Notes: generated from the sequence alone by a model not told the origin. Shown: positions 40,144 through 49,522, numbered from the stretch's first letter. The stretch: DNA of 64,000 nucleotides from Actinomycetota bacterium (GCA_019347575.1 JAHWKY010000020.1:21302-85301), one strand, 5' to 3'. Program-made: numbers and translations.

Positions 40144-42384
40144 GTGCGTCTGAAGAGCATCGTCTTGCTGGCCGTTGCGTGCGTGGCGGTCACCGCGTCC
40201 CCCGCTGGCGCCGACTCCGACAAGGTGGTCGACGTCCAACTCGCGTCGGTCCGCACGAACGGCGAGTCCGGGTCCGGCCACTTCCAGCGCCCCGCCCTCA
40301 GCAGCGACGGCCGTTACGTCACCTTCCTGGGGCCGGGGTCGGCGCTGCTGCCGGGTGGTGACGAGACACGCCGCGACATCTACATCCGCGATCTCGTCGC
40401 GGGCTCGACCGAGCGGGTTCTGACGGGAGCGATCGGCGATCGCTGGAACCCGGATGTGAGCGACGATGGCCGCTACGTCGTGTTCCAGACCGACCTCCAA
40501 CGCGTGCCAGCGGACACCGACGAGGACCACGACGTCTACCTCCGCGACCGCGAGACCGGCGACGAGACCCTGCTGTCCGGGTCGGTGCCGGGTGACGCCG
40601 TCGAGCCTTCGATGTCCGCCGACGCGGGCACCGTGGCATTCCGGAGCACGGGTGTCTGGGTCGTCGACACCGGAACCGCCGTCGCGGTGCAGGTCGAGAG
40701 CGAGGCCGCGGCCCCGCTCACGGCACACGCCCTGTCGCGCAGCGGCCGGTTCCTGACGTTCGTGACCGGTGAGGAGGTGGTCCTCCACGACCTCGAGACC
40801 GACAGCGAGGTCAGCGTCGCGCAGCTCGGCGAGAGTTCATGCCCCGTGGTCGAGGGTGGCTCGCGGACGGCTGCCCCCGTGGTCGCCGACACCGGTGACG
40901 TCGTGTACCGCAACTCCTCGTGCAGGCCGAGGCTGTGGACCCGATCGGACGGTGAGAACCACCCCGCGTACCACACCCGCAGCGGCGCGCCCTTGCGGGA
41001 GGGCTTCGCCCCATCGGGGATGCCCGCGATCAGCGCGGACGGGTCCGTTGTCGTGTTCGCGTCGGCGGCACCTGACCTCACGCCTGGGATGGTCAACTGG
41101 GGCGGTGGCAACCGGCCGAACCTGGCGTCGTACGTGCGTTCCGACACCGGAACCGAGACGGTCCAGCTCGTCAGCTACACGTCCGAGGGACGCGTCGTCG
41201 GCGGCGACCACGAGACCGACCGGACCCTCCACGACCGACACCCGAACGCCCCCACGATCTACGACCACCCGGCTGCTGTCAGCGCCGACGGACAGGTCGT
41301 GGCGTGGTCGTCGAGGCTCGCGGGTCTCGCGGGTGAGGACACCAACCCGGGGCTCGACGTGTACGTCCGCGGTGCCGAGGCGGGGTGGCAGGCACCCCCG
41401 TTCGCGTGCCCCGACGGGGCGTACTTCTCGACCGTCGAAGAGGAGTGCCAGGACGTCGTGCGTCGCCTCGCTGGCGCGGACCGGTACGTGACGGCGGCGC
41501 TGGTCGGGGCGCTGCACTTCCAGGCGGCCGCGGATCACGCCGTCGTGGCATCCGGCCAGACGTTCCCCGACGGGCTGACCGCCGCAGTGATCGCCGGTCG
41601 CGCCGCCGAGACAGTCTTCCTCGTCCGGCGCGACGACGTGCCGCATCCGACGACGGACGAGATCCTGCGTCACTTCCCCCACGCGGTCTCGCTGGCCGGA
41701 GGACCCGCGGCCATCTCGGAGGAGGTGCAGGAGGAGCTGAACGGCTTCTACGACCCGGTGTTCAGCCTCGACGCGCGCGACCGCGTCGGCGGCACCGATC
41801 GCTACGCGACCGCGGCGCTGCTGTCGCAGCGCGCCAACCGCACCGGCACACCCGTGCACGTCGCGAGCGGTGAGGACTGGCCGGACGCGCTGACGGGCGC
41901 GGTCGCCGCGATCCGCGATGGCGCCGCACTTCTGCTTGTCCGTCGCGAGGTCATCCCGGAGGTGACCCGAGAGGAGCTCGATCGGCTGCGTCCCGCCTCG
42001 ATCACGGTGCTGGGTGGCCCCGCAGCCGTCAGCGATGCGGTCGCCGCAAAGCTCGCCGGCCACACGTCCGGAGACGTGAGGAGGTTGTGGGGAGCGGATC
42101 GGTACGCCACCGCGGTCGCGATCAGCCGAGCGGCCTTCCCCGACCCCGACGCCGTCGACACGGTTTACATCGCGACCGGCGAGCAGTTCGCGGATGCCCT
42201 CGGGGCGGCCGCCGGGGCTGGCATGGTCGGCTGGCCGGTCCTGCTCGTCCCGTCCGACGGACCCGTGCCCGATGCGGTCCGGGACGAACTCGAGCGGCTC
42301 ACACCCGACGGTCTCGTCCTGCTGGGCGGTGAGGCCGCACTCGGCCCGGCGGTCGAGGCGGAGCTCGCTGGGCTCCTGGGCTGA
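40144..42384 (+). CDS. Secreted beta-propeller protein with three cell-wall-binding repeats
   Basis: Predicted 746-residue surface protein. Signal peptide at 1-23 (VRLKSIVLLAVACVAVTASP). Residues 30-430 hold repeated SxDGRYVxF/ISADGSVVVFAS motifs of PD40/TolB-like propeller blades. Residues about 440-746 hold three CWB2 repeats, recognised by GADRYVTAA, GTDRYATAA, GADRYATAV and ITVLGGPAAVS-type segments, which bind anionic wall polymers. GTG 40144 is chosen for the signal peptide and GGGGAG upstream. Ligand of the propeller is unknown. Confidence 0.85.
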   Translation: MRLKSIVLLAVACVAVTASPAGADSDKVVDVQLASVRTNGESGSGHFQRPALSSDGRYVTFLGPGSALLPGGDETRRDIYIRDLVAGSTERVLTGAIGDRWNPDVSDDGRYVVFQTDLQRVPADTDEDHDVYLRDRETGDETLLSGSVPGDAVEPSMSADAGTVAFRSTGVWVVDTGTAVAVQVESEAAAPLTAHALSRSGRFLTFVTGEEVVLHDLETDSEVSVAQLGESSCPVVEGGSRTAAPVVADTGDVVYRNSSCRPRLWTRSDGENHPAYHTRSGAPLREGFAPSGMPAISADGSVVVFASAAPDLTPGMVNWGGGNRPNLASYVRSDTGTETVQLVSYTSEGRVVGGDHETDRTLHDRHPNAPTIYDHPAAVSADGQVVAWSSRLAGLAGEDTNPGLDVYVRGAEAGWQAPPFACPDGAYFSTVEEECQDVVRRLAGADRYVTAALVGALHFQAAADHAVVASGQTFPDGLTAAVIAGRAAETVFLVRRDDVPHPTTDEILRHFPHAVSLAGGPAAISEEVQEELNGFYDPVFSLDARDRVGGTDRYATAALLSQRANRTGTPVHVASGEDWPDALTGAVAAIRDGAALLLVRREVIPEVTREELDRLRPASITVLGGPAAVSDAVAAKLAGHTSGDVRRLWGADRYATAVAISRAAFPDPDAVDTVYIATGEQFADALGAAAGAGMVGWPVLLVPSDGPVPDAVRDELERLTPDGLVLLGGEAALGPAVEAELAGLLG

Positions 42385-42435
42385 CCCGGCGTCGTCGTGC
42401 TCGTCAGCGCCGGACGCGGGTCCGGGGTCAGCCCG

Positions 42436-42546
42436 TCACGCGGGTCGCTCGCCCCGTAGGTAGCGCAGGACAGCGACGACGCGGCGGTTCTCGTCGTCGT
42501 TCGGGGGGAGGTCGAGGTACCCGATGCCGTCGCTGCGTGATGCTCA
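42436..42546 (-). pseudogene. C-terminal fragment of an unidentified gene
   Basis: A frame without start codon reads DGIGYLDLPPNDDENRRVVA then VLRYLRGERP and stops at TGA (42436-42438). The composition looks like the end of a real protein. I do not recognise the family. It abuts another fragment on the opposite strand. Confidence 0.35.
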
Positions 42547-42767
42547 CGCGGTCGCTCGACGACGGGGTGAACTGGACGACGCAACGGCTGGCGGGTCCGT
42601 TCGCCGAGGGGGCGGTCGAGCACTGGGCTCTCGGTTCGGGACCGGTCAGCTACCAGCTCGGTCTCGCCACCGGTCGCCGCTCCCAGCTCGTCACGGCGTT
42701 CATCGCGACCGGCGAACTCGCGATCGAAGGTGTATCGGACGTGTACGTCGGCCCCGTGTCCCGGTGA
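42537..42767 (+). pseudogene. Fragment of BNR/sialidase-like protein
   Basis: Reads LTRSLDDGVNWTTQRLAG and then a beta-rich ending to TGA 42767. S-x-D-x-G-x-x-W is a BNR (Asp-box) repeat, as in the intact protein at 58524-60044. Too short to be a domain, so a C-terminal remnant is likely. The 445-bp stretch 42385-42829 holds only these two fragments. Confidence 0.4.
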
Positions 42768-42829
42768 CGGCCCCGAGCGCGGCAGCTGCGGGCGTCTACC
42801 CTCGGTGTACGACGACCGGGAGGCTGACC

Positions 42830-43021
42830 GTGCGCATCATCGCCGACTACGACGCCTGCGAGGCCAACGCCCGCTGTGTGGAGATCCTGCCCGAGGTGTT
42901 CCACGTCGACGACAACGACTTCCTCCACCTCAAGGACGAGAACCCACCGGAGGAGCTGCGTGCCAAGGTCGAGGCCGCCGTGATGGCGTGCCCCAAGGCC
43001 GCCCTCAGCCTTGAGGACTGA
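42830..43021 (+). CDS. [3Fe-4S]-type ferredoxin
   Basis: Predicted 63-residue ferredoxin with CEANARC, PEVFHVDD and the final CPKAAL. Three cysteines (C-x5-C ... C-P) match actinobacterial [3Fe-4S] ferredoxins that feed cytochromes P450 or other oxygenases. GTG 42830 after GGGAGGCTGACC. The ADH gene starts one base after its stop, so they form an operon. Confidence 0.88.
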   Translation: MRIIADYDACEANARCVEILPEVFHVDDNDFLHLKDENPPEELRAKVEAAVMACPKAALSLED

Positions 43022-43022
43022 G

Positions 43023-44105
43023 GTGCGCGGGGCGGTCCTCGTCCAGGTCGGCGACGAGACGCTCGACGTCCGTGACGACATCGATGTCCCCGCGCCAGCA
43101 CCCGGCGAGGTCCGCGTGGACGTGGCCGCCTCCGGGGTGTGCCACTCCGACCTGTCGGCCATGAACGGCAGGTTCCCGCAACCCGCCCCGGCCGTGCTGG
43201 GGCACGAGGGCGCGGGCGTCGTCTCGGCGGTGGGTGACGATGTGGACGGGCTCGCCGAGGGCGACCACGTCATCCTCGCTTGGATGGCGCCGTGCGGCGA
43301 CTGCCGATGGTGCCTCGGAGGGCAGCCGAACCTGTGCATCACCCACCTCGGAACGAGTGCGGGGACGCCCCGCTTCCGCGCGGGGGACACCGACCTGTAC
43401 GCCATGGCCGGGGTCGGATGCTTCGCCGAGCAGGTCGTCGTCCACGCGAACGCCGCCGTGCGCATCGAGGACGACGTCCCGCTCGAGGTGGCGGCGCTGA
43501 TCGGCTGCGGTGTCACCACGGGGGCCGGGGCGGTGTTCAACGCGGCGAAGGTCGAACCGGGAGCCGCGGTCGCGGTCGTCGGTCTCGGCGGGGTCGGCCT
43601 GAGCGCCGTGCAAGCCGCTCGCATCGCCGATGCCAAGACGATCGTCGCCATCGACCCGCTGATCACCAAGCACGGGCTCGCGGTGGAGCTCGGGGCTACC
43701 CACGCGGTGACGCCCGACGACCTGCCGGAGCTGTCGGCCGAACTCACCGGCGGGGACGGCTTCGACTACGTCATCGAGGCGGTCGGCCGCCCCGCCACCA
43801 TCCGCGCCGCGTACGACGCGACGCGACGGGGCGGCGCCACGGTGGTCGTCGGCATGGGCGCGTACACCGACGAGGTCGTGTTCAACGCTTTCGAGCTCGC
43901 GTTCGTCGAGAAGCGCATCATCGGCTCGCTGTACGGCTCGGCCGACGTGCACCGTGACTTCCCGCTGCTGATCGAGCACTGGCGCGCGGGGCGGCTCGAC
44001 CTCGAGGGGCTGATCTCGCGCCGCGTGCCGATCGAGCGGATCAACGACGCCGTCGGGGCGCTCGCTGCCGGAGAGGTCGTGCGCCAGGTCGTCACGTTCG
44101 AGTGA
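43023..44105 (+). CDS. Zinc-dependent alcohol dehydrogenase (MDR family)
   Basis: Predicted 360-residue MDR enzyme. Catalytic zinc site GVCHSD and GHEGAGVV, structural zinc cysteines in CGDCRWCLGGQPNLC, and NAD-binding VVGLGGVGLSAVQAARIA. Class III/mycothiol-dependent-like ADHs share this layout, but the alcohol is unknown. GTG 43023 has GAGG 7 bp upstream. The pairing with a small ferredoxin suggests a shared redox pathway, perhaps a P450 located elsewhere. Confidence 0.88.
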   Translation: MRGAVLVQVGDETLDVRDDIDVPAPAPGEVRVDVAASGVCHSDLSAMNGRFPQPAPAVLGHEGAGVVSAVGDDVDGLAEGDHVILAWMAPCGDCRWCLGGQPNLCITHLGTSAGTPRFRAGDTDLYAMAGVGCFAEQVVVHANAAVRIEDDVPLEVAALIGCGVTTGAGAVFNAAKVEPGAAVAVVGLGGVGLSAVQAARIADAKTIVAIDPLITKHGLAVELGATHAVTPDDLPELSAELTGGDGFDYVIEAVGRPATIRAAYDATRRGGATVVVGMGAYTDEVVFNAFELAFVEKRIIGSLYGSADVHRDFPLLIEHWRAGRLDLEGLISRRVPIERINDAVGALAAGEVVRQVVTFE

Positions 44106-44224
44106 GTCCTCGTCACGTCGCGTGACATCGGCGACCCCCGCCATCGGGGACGAGTTCCGGGGGGCGCGCGTTCGAGGTCTCCGCCGCAGTGCGAAACCGC
44201 TTGAGCCGGTCCCCCGTCTAGCCG

Positions 44225-44274
44225 GTCGATGTGCCGGTCTCGTTGCGATCTGGCACCGGAACCGGCACACCGAC
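44225..44274. repeat. Palindromic element family E, copy 2 (50 bp)
   Basis: GTCGATGTGCCGGT pairs with ACCGGCACACCGAC over nearly its full length. It lies in the 197-bp gap between the convergent ADH and the gene at 44303-45280, as expected for a bidirectional terminator. Confidence 0.75.
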
Positions 44275-44302
44275 GGACGTGCAGGGCCGCGACCCCGTCG
44301 GT

Positions 44303-45280
44303 TCAGCTGGCCCGCATCGCGATGCGCTGACGCGCCCGCTCGCTGGGGGCGGCCTGCAACAGCCGGTTGAGCGAGTCCGACGCGAGCTCGCGCTCCCGCA
44401 CGAGCGTGGAGGCGGCCCATACCCAATCGGCCTCGGCAGGCAGCTCACCCAGCACCTCCAGCGCGGCGTCGAACGATGCCGGGACGCCGTCCGCGAACAG
44501 CGTCGATACCGCCCGTCGGCGGCGCCAGCCCTCCGGGAAGGTGCGCACGAGCTGACGCAGCTGCGCGACGTCGAGCATGGCCGCCTCGTCGGTTCGCGTT
44601 CGCAGCGTCCGTAGCTGCGCGACCGACGACGCGACCGCCCCGACCGCCGCCGCCAACGCGCTCGCCGTCAGCTCGGCTGGAGCGGGCGCGGCGGAAGGGG
44701 GCGTCGGGGCGGGCAGGGGCGTCGGGGCGGGTGGGGCGGTCGGGGCGGGTGGGGTGGTCGGATCGGGTTGCGGCCCCGCATCGTCGAGGGGAGAGCTGGC
44801 CCCGACATCCGGGGATGGACGCTCCACGGGACGATGCGGGAGCGCCTCGCCTTCATCGACCTCGTCGAGCTCCTCGTAGGCCCCGAGGTCCTCGTCCCCG
44901 TCGTGGGCCGTGTCGGCCGCGTCGCCCTCACCCTCGGGTTCGCGGACGAACTCGTCGACCAGGCCGTGGACCGCTTGCTTGCGCGCCTCGGGGTCGTCGA
45001 GGTCGCGGATCAGCGCCCCGACCTCGACCGGGTCGAGCAGCTCGGCCCGTTCGACCAGCGCGGCGAGGTCCTCGTCGGTGAGTTGGTCCTGGTCCATCTT
45101 GAGCAGAAGCTCGCCGACGTTGTCGACACCGAGCGTGTACGCGACACGGATGCGCTCGTCGGTGGACATCCCCTTGAACAGCTTGCCGCCGCGCATCAGC
45201 AGCTTCCCGCGGGCGATCTTGCCCTCGGTCGCGCGCAGCTCGGTGAGCAGCTCCGCGAGCTCAGCCGACGCCTGGGACAC
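44303..45280 (-). CDS. Flotillin-associated protein of unknown function
   Basis: Predicted 325-residue soluble protein: helical N-terminal part (1-110), acidic segment, a Pro/Ala/Thr linker (about 165-200) and a helical C-terminal part (200-325). No known domain recognised. It starts 6 bp after the flotillin-like gene, so it is co-transcribed and may be a cytoplasmic partner of that membrane scaffold. GTG start, weak ribosome-binding site, likely translational coupling. Confidence 0.65.
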   Translation of the reverse strand: MSQASAELAELLTELRATEGKIARGKLLMRGGKLFKGMSTDERIRVAYTLGVDNVGELLLKMDQDQLTDEDLAALVERAELLDPVEVGALIRDLDDPEARKQAVHGLVDEFVREPEGEGDAADTAHDGDEDLGAYEELDEVDEGEALPHRPVERPSPDVGASSPLDDAGPQPDPTTPPAPTAPPAPTPLPAPTPPSAAPAPAELTASALAAAVGAVASSVAQLRTLRTRTDEAAMLDVAQLRQLVRTFPEGWRRRRAVSTLFADGVPASFDAALEVLGELPAEADWVWAASTLVRERELASDSLNRLLQAAPSERARQRIAMRAS

Positions 45281-45286
45281 GGGGCG

Positions 45287-46807
45287 TCAGGCCTTCTTCT
45301 TCGGGGTCTTCTTCCCGGCGCCGGACCCCGTGGCGTCGGCGTCACCGCCGCCACCCGCGAGGCTCTTCGCGGCCGCCCCCGGCAGCTTGCTCACGTCCTG
45401 CAGGAACTGGCTGACATCCACGCCCGTGAGCTGCTGCATGACCGGGCCCAGCTGGGTGAGGGTCTGCACGACGTCCTCGGTCAGCTTCGATGCCCCGGTG
45501 CCGCCGTTCGAGCCGTTGCTGATGATGGTCGTCGTTCCCGCGCGTGACAGAGGCTCGGCGATCGCCGCCGCGATCTCGGGAGCGACCTTCAGCGCCTCGA
45601 TCGACAGGCCGGCCTCGTTGTACAGCTTGAGCGCCTCGGCCAGCAGCCGCCGCGCCTCGGCCTCGGCCTCACCCCTGGCCCGGATGGCGTCGGCGTCGGC
45701 GAGGCCGAGTTCGCGCTGCCGGACGGCCTCGGCCTTGGCCTCCTGCGCGACGCGGTAGTTCTCGGCGTCGGCGAGCCGTTCGGCGGCGTACTTCTCCGCG
45801 TCCGCCTTCTCGCGGACGGTCGCGTTGAGGCCCAGTTTCTGACGCTCGACCTCGCGCTCGGCGATGCGGATGTCCTGGGTCTTGAGCTCGAACTCGCCGG
45901 CTTTGGTGGCCTGCGCCTTGGCGACATCGACCTCCTCCTGGACCGAGGCCTGCTTCAGCGACAGCGCCTTGTCGGACTCGACGATCTCGGTCTCGACCTG
46001 GATCCGCTTCTGCTCCGCATCCTGACGCGCCGCCTCCTCGACGACGCGCGCGTCGCGGTCGGCGTTGGCGGTCGCGATGCGGGCGTTCTTGAGCGCCTCC
46101 TGGATCTTGGGTTGGCCGAGGGCGTCGAGGTAGCCCTGGTCGTCCTGGATGTTCTGGAACACGAACGACTTGAACTCGAAGCCCATGCCCTCCAGGTCGC
46201 GGTGGGCCTCGTCGCGGACCTTGTCCTGGAACGACTTCTGATCGCGGTACAGCTCCTCGACCGTCAGCGTGCCGATGATGCCGCGCAGGTGTCCGGCGAC
46301 GGTCTCGCGGATGGTCGAGCGGATGTCGTCGGGGGCCATCCCGAGGAAGCCCTCGGCCGCGCGCCGGACGGCGGTGTCGACGCTGCTGACCTTCACCTGC
46401 GCGACCGCGCGGACGTTGATGGGGATGCCCTGGATCGTGTAGACGTGCTGGAGGTCGATGTCGAGCGTCATCATCTTCAGCGACAGGATCTCGGCCTGCT
46501 CGAGCAGCGGCGTCACGAGCGTCCCGCCGCCCCGCACGATGCGGAACTCGGTGGGGCGTCCCTCGTCGTCGACGACCTGCTTCTTGCCGAAGCGCCGCTT
46601 GCGGCCGTAGACGATCAGGGCCTCGTCCGGCCCCGCTTTTTTGTAGCGGTTGCGCACGAGCAGCGCGAGGATCGTGACGACGAGGAGGATCGCGATGATC
46701 GTCACGATCCACTGGAGCAGATCCAGGCCCCGTTCGGCCTGGCCGGTGAGCGTGTCGATCACCGTGTCGACGACCTCGTCGGCGTCGGTGGCGAGTGGCA
46801 ACAGCAC
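45287..46807 (-). CDS. Flotillin-like SPFH protein
   Basis: Predicted 506-residue membrane scaffold. One N-terminal helix (LLQWIVTIIAILLVVTILALL, about 25-45) precedes the SPFH domain (GRPTEFRIVRGGGTLVTPLL, INVRAVAQVKVSS, GHLRGIIGTLTVEELY, FVFQNIQDDQGYLDALG), a long Glu/Ala-rich coiled coil (about 240-390) and a Lys-rich tail. This is the FloT/YuaG arrangement that organises membrane microdomains. GTG 46807 is chosen for GGGGG 6 bp upstream. Confidence 0.88.
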   Translation of the reverse strand: MLLPLATDADEVVDTVIDTLTGQAERGLDLLQWIVTIIAILLVVTILALLVRNRYKKAGPDEALIVYGRKRRFGKKQVVDDEGRPTEFRIVRGGGTLVTPLLEQAEILSLKMMTLDIDLQHVYTIQGIPINVRAVAQVKVSSVDTAVRRAAEGFLGMAPDDIRSTIRETVAGHLRGIIGTLTVEELYRDQKSFQDKVRDEAHRDLEGMGFEFKSFVFQNIQDDQGYLDALGQPKIQEALKNARIATANADRDARVVEEAARQDAEQKRIQVETEIVESDKALSLKQASVQEEVDVAKAQATKAGEFELKTQDIRIAEREVERQKLGLNATVREKADAEKYAAERLADAENYRVAQEAKAEAVRQRELGLADADAIRARGEAEAEARRLLAEALKLYNEAGLSIEALKVAPEIAAAIAEPLSRAGTTTIISNGSNGGTGASKLTEDVVQTLTQLGPVMQQLTGVDVSQFLQDVSKLPGAAAKSLAGGGGDADATGSGAGKKTPKKKA

Positions 46808-46925
46808 GATCGACCCCCTTCTCGCGCCCCGAGCGTCGCGACCCCGCGCCGCACGCTCCGGACCGACGAGCCTACCCCCGGCGCCCCGCCGGGGTCGGCG
46901 CATCACACGGGGCGCCGACGCCAGG

Positions 46926-47007
46926 AACCCTCGTATCCGGTGGTTCGTGGGTGGGGCGGGCGCGTCGCGGGGTCCGCTGTTGCCCGCAACCCCCGTATCC
47001 GGTGGTT
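46926..47007. repeat. Palindromic element family F, two copies
   Basis: The 20-bp element AACCC(T/C)CG-TATC-CGGTGGTT occurs at 46926-46945 and 46988-47007 (period 62). The arms AACC(C)CCG and CGG(T)GGTT pair around TATC. It lies upstream of the LLM gene. Confidence 0.65.
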
Positions 47008-47017
47008 TCCGGGGAGG

Positions 47018-47031
47018 TAGAACGTGTTCTA
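47018..47031. promoter_or_regulatory. KstR-type operator
   Basis: TAGAACGTGTTCTA fits the mycobacterial KstR consensus TnnAACnnGTTnnA at every fixed position and is a perfect inverted repeat apart from its centre. It lies 50 bp before the LLM start. KstR represses sterol/acyl-CoA catabolic genes. No kstR is in the window. Confidence 0.6.
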
Positions 47032-47080
47032 GTCTGAGGCTGCGGCGGGGCGTCCACCTCGCCGAGGAGGAGGCGGGGCG

Positions 47081-48091
47081 ATGGGTGACCTGCAGCTCGG
47101 GTTGATGCTGGGCTACTGGGGCGCGGAGGCGTTCGATGGCACCGACCTCGCCCAGGCGGCCGAGGAGGTCGGCTACCACTCGGTGTGGACCGCGGAGGCC
47201 TACGGTTCGGACGCGGTGAGCCCGCTGGCGTGGATCGGGGCGCGGACGCAGCGGATCGGGCTCGGCACGGCGCTGATCCAACTCTCCGCGCGTACGCCGG
47301 CATCGACCGCGATGACGGCGGTCACCCTGGATCACCTCAGCGGCGGCCGCTTCCACCTCGGCCTCGGCGTGTCCGGACCCCAGGTCGTGGAGGGCTGGTA
47401 CGGCCAGCCCTTCCCCAAGCCGCTAGCCCGCACCCGCGAGTACGTCGAGGTGCTCCGCACGATCTGGCGCCGGGAGGGCCCGGTGAGCCACGAGGGCGAG
47501 CACTACCCGCTGCCGTACCCGGGGGGCACCGGCAAGGGCAAGGCGCTGAAGATCACCACCCACCCGCGTCGGGCCGACATCCCCGTCTTCCTCGGGGCGG
47601 AGGGGCCCAAGAACGTCGCGCTCACCGCCGAGATCGCCGACGGCTGGTTCCCGATCTTCTACTCGCCCGAGCGCAGCCCGGACATGTACGCCGACTCGCT
47701 CGCCCACGCCCCGCCCGACTTCGCGATCGCCTGCCCCGTCACGGTCGTGCCCGGCGACGACCTCGAGCAGGCGATGGCCGTCGTCAAGTGGAGCCTGGCG
47801 TTCTACATGGGCGGTATGGGCGCCCCGGACGAGAACTACCACCTCGACGTCATCAAGCGCATGGGCTTCGAGGAGGAGGCCGACCATGTCCAGCAGCTGT
47901 TCATCGGCGGCGATCGCGAGCAGGCCATGCGTGCCGTCCCCGACGCTCTGGCCGACGAGATCGCACTGGTCGGACCGCGCGACCGCATCCGCGAACGGCT
48001 CCAGCGATGGATCGACTCGCCCGTCACGCACCTGCTCGTCGGCACGCGTGACGAGAGCACCGTGCGGCTGATGGCCGACCTGCTGACGTGA
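47081..48091 (+). CDS. LLM-class F420-dependent oxidoreductase
   Basis: Predicted 336-residue luciferase-like enzyme: LGLMLGYWGA start, AAEEVGYHSVWTAEAYGSDA, TASTAM-type DHLSGGRFHLGLGVSGPQVVEGW (family signature) and HPRRADIPVFLGAEGPKNV. This is the subgroup abundant in mycobacteria. The KstR-like operator suggests a part in lipid or sterol breakdown, where such enzymes are often co-regulated. ATG 47081 after GGAGGAGG. Convergent with the glycosyltransferase. Confidence 0.87.
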   Translation: MGDLQLGLMLGYWGAEAFDGTDLAQAAEEVGYHSVWTAEAYGSDAVSPLAWIGARTQRIGLGTALIQLSARTPASTAMTAVTLDHLSGGRFHLGLGVSGPQVVEGWYGQPFPKPLARTREYVEVLRTIWRREGPVSHEGEHYPLPYPGGTGKGKALKITTHPRRADIPVFLGAEGPKNVALTAEIADGWFPIFYSPERSPDMYADSLAHAPPDFAIACPVTVVPGDDLEQAMAVVKWSLAFYMGGMGAPDENYHLDVIKRMGFEEEADHVQQLFIGGDREQAMRAVPDALADEIALVGPRDRIRERLQRWIDSPVTHLLVGTRDESTVRLMADLLT

Positions 48092-48172
48092 CCGCCGGCC
48101 CAGGCTCTTGGCATCGACCGACCCGCTACCGATGCCGCCGGGTCCCTACGACGGCGGCTCGCGGACGATCCC

Positions 48173-49477
48173 TCAGGATCGCTCGCCCGACTCCGCGAGG
48201 CTGGGTGGGAGCACGCCCCGCTCGGCGGGGCGTGCGATCCGGCCAGCGGCGTGGAGGTGCCAGGCGAGCAGGTCGTCGTGCGCGCGGTCGCGCGACAGCC
48301 AGCGCGCGACCTCGAGGCCGTTGCGGCGAAGCCGCTGCCTCAGGCGCGGATCGGCTGCGAGCTCGTCGAGCCGATCCGAGAGCCCGGTCACGTCACCCGG
48401 GGGGAAGCGCAGGGCGGTCGTGCCCTCGATGAGGAACTCACCGGAGCCGCCAGTGCCGGTAGCCACCACCGGTAGGCCGCGCGCCATCGCTTCGAGCGGG
48501 ACGATGCCGAACGGTTCGGGCCAGACCGAGGGGAACACGAGCGCGTCCGCTCCGTCGTACGCGCGTCGCAGCCGGTCCGGGGCGCTGTCGCCGTGGAACT
48601 CGACACGGTCGGAGACACCTTCGTGCTCCGCGACGTCCCGCAGGGAGCGCACGAACGCCTCGTCCCCGGTGCCGTGCACGTCGAGTCGTGCGGTCGCAGC
48701 TCGAGCCAGGACGCGGACCGCGGTCTCGACGCCCTTGTCCGCGGCCAACCTCCCGACGTACAGCAGCCGCCCTCGCCAGGCGCCGGCATCGGCACTCGGG
48801 TCGAGGAGCGGGTAGCGGCCCAGGTCGGGCCCGTGCGGCACCAGCGCGTGATCGTCGAACGGCCACGCGGCTCGTGCCAGCGCATCCTGGCGGAGGTACT
48901 CGGACGCGAACGCCGCGAGCGTGGGAGCTCCGATCCGCTCCGTGGTCGCCGCGACTCCGGCGAAGCCAGCGATCGCGCCTCGCGCCGCGCGCCAGCGCGG
49001 ACGGTGGAAGCGCCGTGACCACGGATCGGTCTCCGGGCCCCACACGAGCCAGCGGTCGCCCACCACGAGGACCACCGGAAGGGTGGTCGCTTCGATGGCG
49101 GTGAACAGTCCGGCGAGGGGCAGGGCGCCGGGGTTCCAGACCGACACGACGTGGGGTCGGAAGTCCGAGACGTGGTCGTTGACCGCATCCCGAGCGTCGA
49201 TCTGATCCCGGCGCTGTGTCCGCAGCGACGGTGTGAGCATGCGGTGATCCGACCACGACAGCGGCAGGACGCGTTGCACGTGTGGTTCGTCGACGTCGTC
49301 GACGTCGGGGCGACGGAACCGTGACGTGAGCACCCGCACGTCGTGACCGGCACCACGCCAGGCGTCCACCGCCCCGGAGCAGAGGTCCTCGTAGCCGCCG
49401 AAGCTGTGCGGCGGGAACAGGTTCATCACCACGAGTGCGCGCAGCGGTTCGCGCGTCACCCGATCGAGGTTGGTCAC
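48173..49477 (-). CDS. Family 4 glycosyltransferase
   Basis: Predicted 434-residue GT-B retaining glycosyltransferase: LFPPHSFGGYEDL in the N-terminal domain, RLLYVGRLAADKGVETAV, and the nucleotide-sugar site VFPSVWPEPFGIVPLEAMARG with VATGTGGSGEFL. Donor and acceptor unknown. The start is uncertain: GTG 49477 is used. GTG 49459 and GTG 49522 (directly after the kinase stop) are in frame and none has a clear ribosome-binding site. It is downstream of two histidine kinase genes. Confidence 0.8.
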   Translation of the reverse strand: MTNLDRVTREPLRALVVMNLFPPHSFGGYEDLCSGAVDAWRGAGHDVRVLTSRFRRPDVDDVDEPHVQRVLPLSWSDHRMLTPSLRTQRRDQIDARDAVNDHVSDFRPHVVSVWNPGALPLAGLFTAIEATTLPVVLVVGDRWLVWGPETDPWSRRFHRPRWRAARGAIAGFAGVAATTERIGAPTLAAFASEYLRQDALARAAWPFDDHALVPHGPDLGRYPLLDPSADAGAWRGRLLYVGRLAADKGVETAVRVLARAATARLDVHGTGDEAFVRSLRDVAEHEGVSDRVEFHGDSAPDRLRRAYDGADALVFPSVWPEPFGIVPLEAMARGLPVVATGTGGSGEFLIEGTTALRFPPGDVTGLSDRLDELAADPRLRQRLRRNGLEVARWLSRDRAHDDLLAWHLHAAGRIARPAERGVLPPSLAESGERS

Positions 49478-49522
49478 GACGGACGACCGTAGCGGGTCGC
49501 CGATCGAGCCGTGAGGGACCAC

